NCBI RefSeq assembly: GCF_021155765.1
Contig: NC_060105.1
Span: 16,649,001 to 16,713,000, forward strand
DNA from: Diprion similis
Lineage: Eukaryota > Arthropoda > Insecta > Hymenoptera > Diprionidae
DNA length: 64,000 nt
Direction: 5' to 3'
Part shown: positions 57,801 to 64,000 of the stretch, piece after piece
Numbering within the stretch: position 1 is the stretch's first letter
Layout of the letters: each line of letters opens with the position of its first letter
The notes under the pieces: generated by a model
Databases searched by the model: none
Told to the model about the DNA's origin: nothing
The model's input: only the letters and a program-made list of their open reading frames with translations
Made by a program: the position numbers and the translations under genes

Positions 57801-58538
57801 CATTAGTTTCATACTGCCCAGGGTGCTAAATTATCTAGGCACGGCGGTGCTTACTATACTTGTACCACTCTACTTATGAGATATTCGAACTCGAAGAGTG
57901 AAATTAATAGAGACGCGTATTAATTCCTTTTGCTACAATAGATTTCTAATTTTAACAGACTGTAAACGAATTTTTTCGTAAATTTATCACGTAAATTTAG
58001 TAGTACGTTTAGTGAATTCCAAACACCGTATAACAACTGTATGGTAAATTTACAACTATAATACATTTATTACATAATTCAGTAAAATCAAAATTACAAA
58101 AATCAATTGCAAATTTAACGAGAATAATTAGTAATTCACCTTAAAACACGAAGCTTTTGTTCAGCTACACCTAATAAATTCTATACTATTGCTTTTTACA
58201 AAAGTAATCCGAAAATTTGCAAATCATGTTCATTTTTTCGAGCATACCTTATACAACTGCATCACTTCATGAATGTGAAAGAATCTTTAATAATATCTAA
58301 CACAAATATATTCGCTACATTTCAATGTTGTTTATACTTCTTTTTCACTACGAATTATTTTCCGATTGTTTATATTTTTTTTTAATACACGGGAGAATAT
58401 TCAATATCTCCTTGTGGCATTTCTTTTAAAGATGAAAAATCTTTCAAACTATAACCATCACCTGTGTCGCTCGTACTGAAATTCAAAAAGTCACATCCAT
58501 AATTCCAAACTAACCTATTTCCGTCAATTTTCATTCGT

Positions 58539-58559
58539 TTCTTCTTCTTCTTCTTCTAG
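58539..58559. repeat. (TTC)n microsatellite
   Basis: About seven TTC/CTT units in non-coding sequence. Confidence 0.8.
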
Positions 58560-58820
58560 TTTTTCTCTGCACACGTGTAGCGCGTTGAACTGAAATCACG
58601 GTGAATTTACGTGGAGGCTCAGGAGGAGTGCAACGAAACGTTTAAATTATTTGAGTTCGAAAATTTATTTTTCTTGGCATGAACCCGTGCGGTTGAGGAA
58701 TGGTAAAGCCCATAAATTTCATTGGCACCATCCTCTCCGAGTTTTGAGGACACGGCATCGCTCGAGGTGTACACAGAATAGAAGTGAGCGCGGATAAGGC
58801 GGGTGTAAACAATGCGGTGA

Positions 58821-58873
58821 ACCCAACCCAACCTAACCTAACCTAAACCTAACCTAACCTGACCTAACATAAC
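58821..58873 (-). repeat. Interstitial telomere-like repeat (CCTAA/TTAGG)n
   Basis: About nine CCTAA-type units, some mutated (CCCAA, CCTAAA, CCTGA, CATAA). TTAGG is the ancestral arthropod telomere repeat. The short length and unit decay, with ordinary sequence on both sides, show an internal tract rather than a chromosome end. Confidence 0.75.
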
Positions 58874-59339
58874 ACAGCTAGCTAAACCCAACCAATGCGT
58901 CCTCGGCGGTACTCCGGATCAGTCGAGAGCATGCGAGTCATTCTGTTTGCTTAGAATGATAGAGGATATAAACCAGTCCGATGTGATTCTCCGCTTCGTT
59001 GACGAAGGGACGCAGCCACGCTACTGAAAATTAGGTAGAACGCCTAAGGCCTCGGCTCTCCGAAAGATCAATCTTAGAACGAGATGAAAGACTGTGCCGC
59101 ATTTTCTCCCTTAGTCGTACAATGTGGACGCTTCGGTGTTTGCACTCACCTTTTCCTTACTCTCATAGATTGCCAGCTGAAACTTCAAGAGGGTCCCGAC
59201 GCTCTCTCTACTACTGTTTCACCGTAACCGTATACCTACTGTAGACATGTCATTTCGCTGCAGCAGCTTGGAACATGCAGTCCCGGTGAGGGGTTGACTG
59301 TACTCGAAATCTAGTGTAGACCACTCATGAATTCTTACG

Positions 59340-59890
59340 AAATCATGTGAAATCTTTGAAATCCTTGAAATCCTTCGAAATCACTCGAAATGTTGCAAGA
59401 CTTTGAACTCACATGAAACGCAGAAATACTATGGAATCTTTCTAGGATCTTGTAAAGAACCTATTGATACCCTTCAATAGCATTTAAGGTCTTTGGAAAT
59501 TATTGGGGACACTGAATCCTTGAAATTCCGTGAAATGATCGGAAATTTAGAATGTCTTTGAAGTCACATTAAATTGCTAAGATTTTTTAAAGTCGATATC
59601 TTGCATGTAAAAACACCTGAAAGTATTGAAATCACCCAGAATACCTGAAATCTTATGAAATCATTCAAAGTCTCTGAAATTACTGAAATCTTTAAATTCA
59701 CCAGAAATCATCTGGAGTCTCTGAAAGTATTGTAAGCCTGTGAAATCACCTGGGATCTCTCTGAAATCATTTGAAATCGTTGAAATCCCATGAAGACCTA
59801 TGAAATGCTTTGAAACCCTTTGAACTCCTTTAAGATCTTATAAAATAGTTCGGATTGTCGGAAACACATGAAATCATGTAAAACCTTTCA
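59340..59890. repeat. Degenerate GAAATC tandem array
   Basis: Around 40 units of the form TGAAATC-nTT, spaced 9-12 bp, for example CTTTGAAATCCTTGAAATCC near 59355. It is the reverse complement of the GATTTCA array inside the MITE at 50372-50702, but here no GGGGCCATTCACT ends were found. No coding capacity. Confidence 0.75.
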
Positions 59891-59899
59891 AAATCGTAG

Positions 59900-60398
59900 A
59901 ATCTTGAAAGTCCAAATTGTCGTAAACTTTCCGTTTTCACTGGTCACTCAGCCTCTTGGCTATACGTTATTTATGGAGACGATGAGTCAAGATACTCATG
60001 CAGTGAACTTGCAAAGGGAGATTCGCACTTCCATGTGGACCCACGTCGAGTGTGTTCATTTCACCGGTACATGAAGTCGGGCAAACACTCCGTCGAGAAA
60101 GAGAATCTCTCTGTACTAGGATAACCTACCTTCCCGTGAATAGCTGTTCCTTCTTTGCATCTGATTGTCTGACGGTACTACAAAAATCTGTAGGTATTCC
60201 ATTTCCGGGAACACACCAGTGGGATGTTTACTTTGGACAAGACATAGAAAGCTACTCTTGGTGCCCTCGGGCATATTTTGGTTCTGTTTGAATGCAAATT
60301 ACGCAAATACAAAATCCCGTACAAAGGCTGCTCAGCAAAGTGATATTAATCACCGCATGTAAAATACCTTTCAAGGCGATAAAGTAATTGTACTTCTG
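59900..60398. other. Spacer with one unrecognised frame
   Basis: The plus-strand frame 60052-60291 ends with TGA and encodes a Trp/Tyr-bearing stretch, HQWDVYFGQDIESYSW. I see no family match and no splice pair. It is included so that it can be checked. Confidence 0.3.
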
Positions 60399-60819
60399 GT
60401 AATGTATGCGTGTAATGTCGGTAAAAAATTACCGGCATGCGTGAAAGATCGATAACAAATGTCGCCAAAATGAGATTTCAGTGTTCTTCATAATCGAAAA
60501 CCAGATCAGCTGCCATTTCGTCATTTCACCATCAAATCTCATGGAACTATAGGCTCAAAATGTGTGTTTCATTACCGCCGAGTAGCATCATACCGGATAA
60601 TTCGATCCATTCAGTGCAACTGTGAAAATTTGACCAATTTCTGTGGGTGGTAACCAATCTGTAAAATTTTTTTCCAAATTTTGAAAAAGTAAAAAGACGC
60701 TCCACTTTTTGCCAAAACAAGGCATTAACTGCCCAAATTTTACTGTGATCGCTTAAGCGGTACAGGAGTTTTGCATCCCCGCGTTTTCGAGGTGTACAAC
60801 GCGTTGATAAGCACCTTAA
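60399..60819 (+). mobile_element. Half copy of the palindrome at 15978-16786
   Basis: It contains the loop (AATGTATGCGTGTAATGTCG and ATTACCGGCATGCGTG) and one arm (TGTCGCCAAAATGAGATTTC, CATCAAATCTCATGG, CACTTTTTGCCAAAA, GTTTTCGAGGTGTACAACG) and ends GCACCTTAA. The other arm is absent. The minus-strand frame 60547-60891 is an arm read-through. Confidence 0.8.
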
Positions 60820-62570
60820 TACTTGGCACGAAATTGATCTTGTGCGTTGATGCACCGGGAATTTTGGATGTGCTAATATATTTCTCTCCAAGAATCATTT
60901 TTTCTTCAACAGTTTGGCCAGTTATTTCGATGCGCACACTGTTACTTTCAAAACAGCAAAAAAAATGTTTACCGAATGCCAGGGAACCCTAGTTTCGAGA
61001 TAATTACACTTTCCTCTAAAAATGTATCGTTACATCAACGTTACGAACTGCAGCCTCTTAGGAATACCTTATGACATGTTAAAAAGTAAAAAAATTGGTC
61101 TCCAATATGTCTCTGAAAAAAGTCTGAATCGCTTGAATCACTTTGAGCTAGCAGCATTTCACAGAGCCACTGGTGGTATTCGGGTGAGTTGAACGCGCGG
61201 ATGCTGCAGTATTTCGGTGGAATGCTTACATTATACAGAAAAGAGCCAGTGGGAGTAGAGTCATCACCTGAAAACAAAGAGCAAGCAGAGCTGCGGTGTC
61301 GGTGTCGGTATGTAGGGTGTTTCCAAGTAAACGACGCAGTACGTTGGGTTGCATACCACTGAGGAGAACAAATATCGGTAGTACAGACCTCTCTGTGGAA
61401 TATATATATGGGCAGATCCATTAATTTTCACCGAAAAGTTACGGGGGTGGGTCACCGAATTGGGTGTCAATTTTTTTCTCGAAAGTAGGCCAGAAACAAA
61501 GGTGATCCTGCAGAGTCGAGCTCGATACACTTAAATCCGGTCGCTAGAGAATTTTTAAAAATTTGAGAAATGTTGATTTTTCAGTCCTTCTCAAAAATTT
61601 ATATCTCAGCTTCTATATAACCCAGAGAATCCAACCAAATGGCATCCTTCTCTATCAAACTTATATTTTCAAGAAAGAAATAGTTGCTCAGTTAAAACTC
61701 ATATCCGGCTTAACCGGACTGCTATTTTGATAGTATTTTCCTTATTTTTCAAAGGCTCTCAAATCTACATTTTTGGGAATCGAAGGATGGTTGACGGCTT
61801 ATGTTTTCCGTTCAGCTTTATCCTGATGATATCTGCCCTATTTTTGCTCGATCGCTTCTATTTTACTGAGATTCGCCACATAAAGTAGGTCCATTTTTTA
61901 AAAAAAATCGCTGTTTTAGAATAGCTACAACTTTTTTCTATCGATTCGAAATTCTCTGAAATTTTCACGGAATATACTTCATTGTATCCCTAAACAACCC
62001 TGAAAATTTCAAGTTTGGAATCGAACTGGTTTCCCAGCTATGAATTTTTAAAAATGTCAAATTTTCGATCTAATATGACATTTTTTGTGGTTCATTATAA
62101 GCTTCGATAATTTGACGCAATTAATTAACACTTACTCGAAATTCGATTGTAGAGTAGGGGGAAAAATGAGCCAGCTAAAAAAAAAACCGAGGAAAATAAT
62201 TATTCCGTCTGACTTTTTCTTCTAGTTGTGAATTTTAAATGCTTAAAATCTTAATAATATATATAAATTTTAATAATTTATTTAAAATTTTCAATATTTA
62301 AAATTCAAGAAAAAAAAGTCAGAGGGAATGATTATTTTCTTTAATTTCATTATTATTTTCCTTAGTCCATCATCTTATAAATTTCATAAAGGTAAATGGT
62401 TACGGAGATAAAGGCGAAAAGAGGAGAAAAACAAGAAAGTTTATGCATTTCGGACGAAATAACTCGAAAAGTATTGATACAAGAAAAAAAAGTTTCGGGT
62501 AAAAAAGTTAGAAATTTTTATTTATAAGAAAAAAGGTTGGAATACTTTTTTGTCTAAGATGCACCGTTCT
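60820..62570. other. AT-rich spacer without recognised gene
   Basis: Low-complexity A/T stretches and short frames (60740-60992, 61041-61530) without recognisable domains. Bases 61550-62110 have the look of old repeat sequence, but I found no partner copy in this window. Confidence 0.35.
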
Positions 62571-62579
62571 CGACATATC

Positions 62580-63690
62580 GGATCAAATGCGTTTCTCGCG
62601 ATAGTGGCGCCCCCGACACTCCGCGGACCCCGCAAATCTGGCATTATGCTCAGAATATAACCTCATCGAATCCCACGATCAACTAAATGACCATATTTTT
62701 TACAAAATAATCCACAGATTGACTGGTCGAGTTTTCGCACTACGAAATCCTTAAATTCTAGTAGATTTCCGCTGTCGCGGGACGCTGATTGGGTGCCGGG
62801 CTCGCCGGTGTTCCATCGTTCGGCAGTGGCGTGTTGACGGCCTCGCGAGGCTTGCGGTATTGGTGTTATGCAGAGAGGCTACGGCTCGCTGGCCAACAAC
62901 GGAAATCTCGTCGGCACTCTCTCTATAGCCTCGCGTGAGGCGTTCTGCTCGCGGTGTAGCCTCGCTCTCGTCGTTTCTCCATCGAAATTCTCTGCTAATA
63001 CTGTCTCAAGACGCTGTCGAATTCGTCGCCAATTTTCTGCCTGGTGTCGCACATACTCGAAACAAAAATACGGTATTCGCTAGCCTTCAACGTGTCCCCT
63101 CTCAGAGTTTTGGATACATGACCTTTGTCCTGGCGCTCTTTTCGAAATTATTCACGATTATCATCGCGAAATCCCTACTTTTGGGTACCGTCTAGGGTTC
63201 GGAGAGCCGGTTGTAACCTGCGTTAAAAATGCCACGTTACACCATCTATCTGTCTGTCTCGTTCTCGCTCTCTTCGTCTCGGGGTTTCGCCGGGCTGGAC
63301 GAGGCGAGGCGTCTCGTGGCAAATAGCAATAGGTGGTTGCCGGCGTAGGGAGTCCAGAGAAGAGAGCGGTATCGACCGGGCTGAACGAACCGGGTTACGC
63401 GACGGCAGCGTGGTGCACCCCCTGCACTCTAACGGGGCACCCCGTGTTACCGCTTAGACCCCCCCCCCCGCCCCCCGCCCGCCACCTCTCAGGATGCGGA
63501 CGAGTCTATAGCCAGACGCTGCACGGCGTCCCATCGGCTCTGGGATTCCTCGGGTGCGCGGAGTCACTCGTTGTGCAAGGGTTGCGCGCGGAAATTCCTC
63601 TCGCGAAAAAGCGATGGAGTAGACTTCGAGGGGACACCTGCATCGATGAAGCTTTAAAGTTTTTCGAATTACATTAAACATTGTGATTAA
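62580..63690. promoter_or_regulatory. CpG-dense block, possible promoter or first exons
   Basis: CG dinucleotides are dense between about 62580 and 63650, in sharp contrast to both flanks. Several frames cross it (62868-63083, 62935-63195, 63333-63677) but none shows a known domain or clear splice sites, and a C-rich run (63459-63476) interrupts the last. It may be the 5' region of a gene continuing to the right. The final 300 bases are ordinary AT-rich sequence. Confidence 0.3.
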
Positions 63691-64000
63691 TGTCACGGTA
63701 GGGTTTTATGAAACGCGTGTTTCCTGCCTCATAATTGGATCGAGTGTATTCAGAAGTTATACTTGGTACAACCGTCAAATGACGTGAAAAATTGATCTTC
63801 TTTGAAAAAGCTTCTTGCCTCGCCATTTTTCTCTGAAAGAACATCCGCGAAATGTTCGTCTCCGATTTTGATGAAATTTGGCAGGAATGTTAAGTACGCT
63901 AAAATGAGAGATGCACATTTTTTATATCAGTTGAAATTAATTTTCAAGGGATGAACTACCCTCCTGAAATGCTATTGTTGACAATTCCTATACGTAATAG

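Noticed and set aside
60547..60891. Minus-strand frame of 114 codons
   Set aside because: It lies fully inside the half copy of the palindromic element and matches the arm at 15978-16370, which has no independent coding evidence.

Overview
This window reads as nuclear DNA of an arthropod, most likely an insect and possibly a hymenopteran such as a sawfly. The organism call is inference. It rests on intron-split metazoan genes (an ABCA-type transporter, TPGS2 and a nucleoredoxin-like protein), nuclear tRNA genes including a tRNA-Tyr with an intron, a short run of the arthropod telomere motif TTAGG (seen as CCTAA), AT-rich spacers without strong CpG loss, and a high load of DNA transposons and their short derivatives. 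No bacterial genes, operons or CRISPR arrays are present. Most long open frames are antisense shadows of exons or of palindromic repeats.

Genes. Bases 2650-6956 hold the first three coding exons of an ABCA-subfamily transporter on the minus strand; its remaining exons lie beyond the left edge. Its 3.6-kb first coding intron contains a complete two-exon gene on the plus strand, TPGS2 (tubulin polyglutamylase complex subunit 2, 253 residues). A second gene begins at 49342 on the plus strand: a 136-codon first exon of a nucleoredoxin-like thioredoxin-fold protein, with one active-site cysteine missing. Two tRNA genes are clear: tRNA-Tyr(GUA) with a 28-nt intron at 37065-37165, and tRNA-Arg(UCG) on the minus strand at 39715-39787. 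A 90-nt block at 45272-45361 (minus) looks like an internal coding exon of an unrecognised gene. CpG-dense blocks at about 31.0-31.5 kb and 62.6-63.7 kb may be promoters or untranslated first exons.

Mobile DNA. The space between genes is dominated by DNA-transposon remains. There is an ISL2EU-type relic with THAP, DDE transposase and YqaJ nuclease parts (21.2-23.9 kb), a Tc1-like relic (41.3-42.4 kb) and a hAT/ZMYM1-like relic (56.1-57.3 kb). Short non-autonomous elements are numerous. They include TTAA-flanked piggyBac-like MITEs (13.0, 26.2 and 37.5 kb), long fold-back palindromes (0.85, 14.7, 16.0 and 25.7 kb), a three-copy palindrome family (18.1, 45.5 and 52.0 kb), and a 1,360-bp inverted duplication (43.2-44.5 versus 53.3-54.6 kb) that carries a conserved 67-codon frame. 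Tandem minisatellites lie at 0.05-0.2, 0.7-1.4, 49.8-50.25, 50.4-50.7 and 59.3-59.9 kb, and pure G or C runs of 16-25 bases occur at seven places.

The genes do not form a shared pathway. The most notable gene-level feature is the nested antisense TPGS2-in-ABCA layout. The most notable structural features are the unusually dense large palindromes and the inverted duplication. I saw no unmistakable new biological system.
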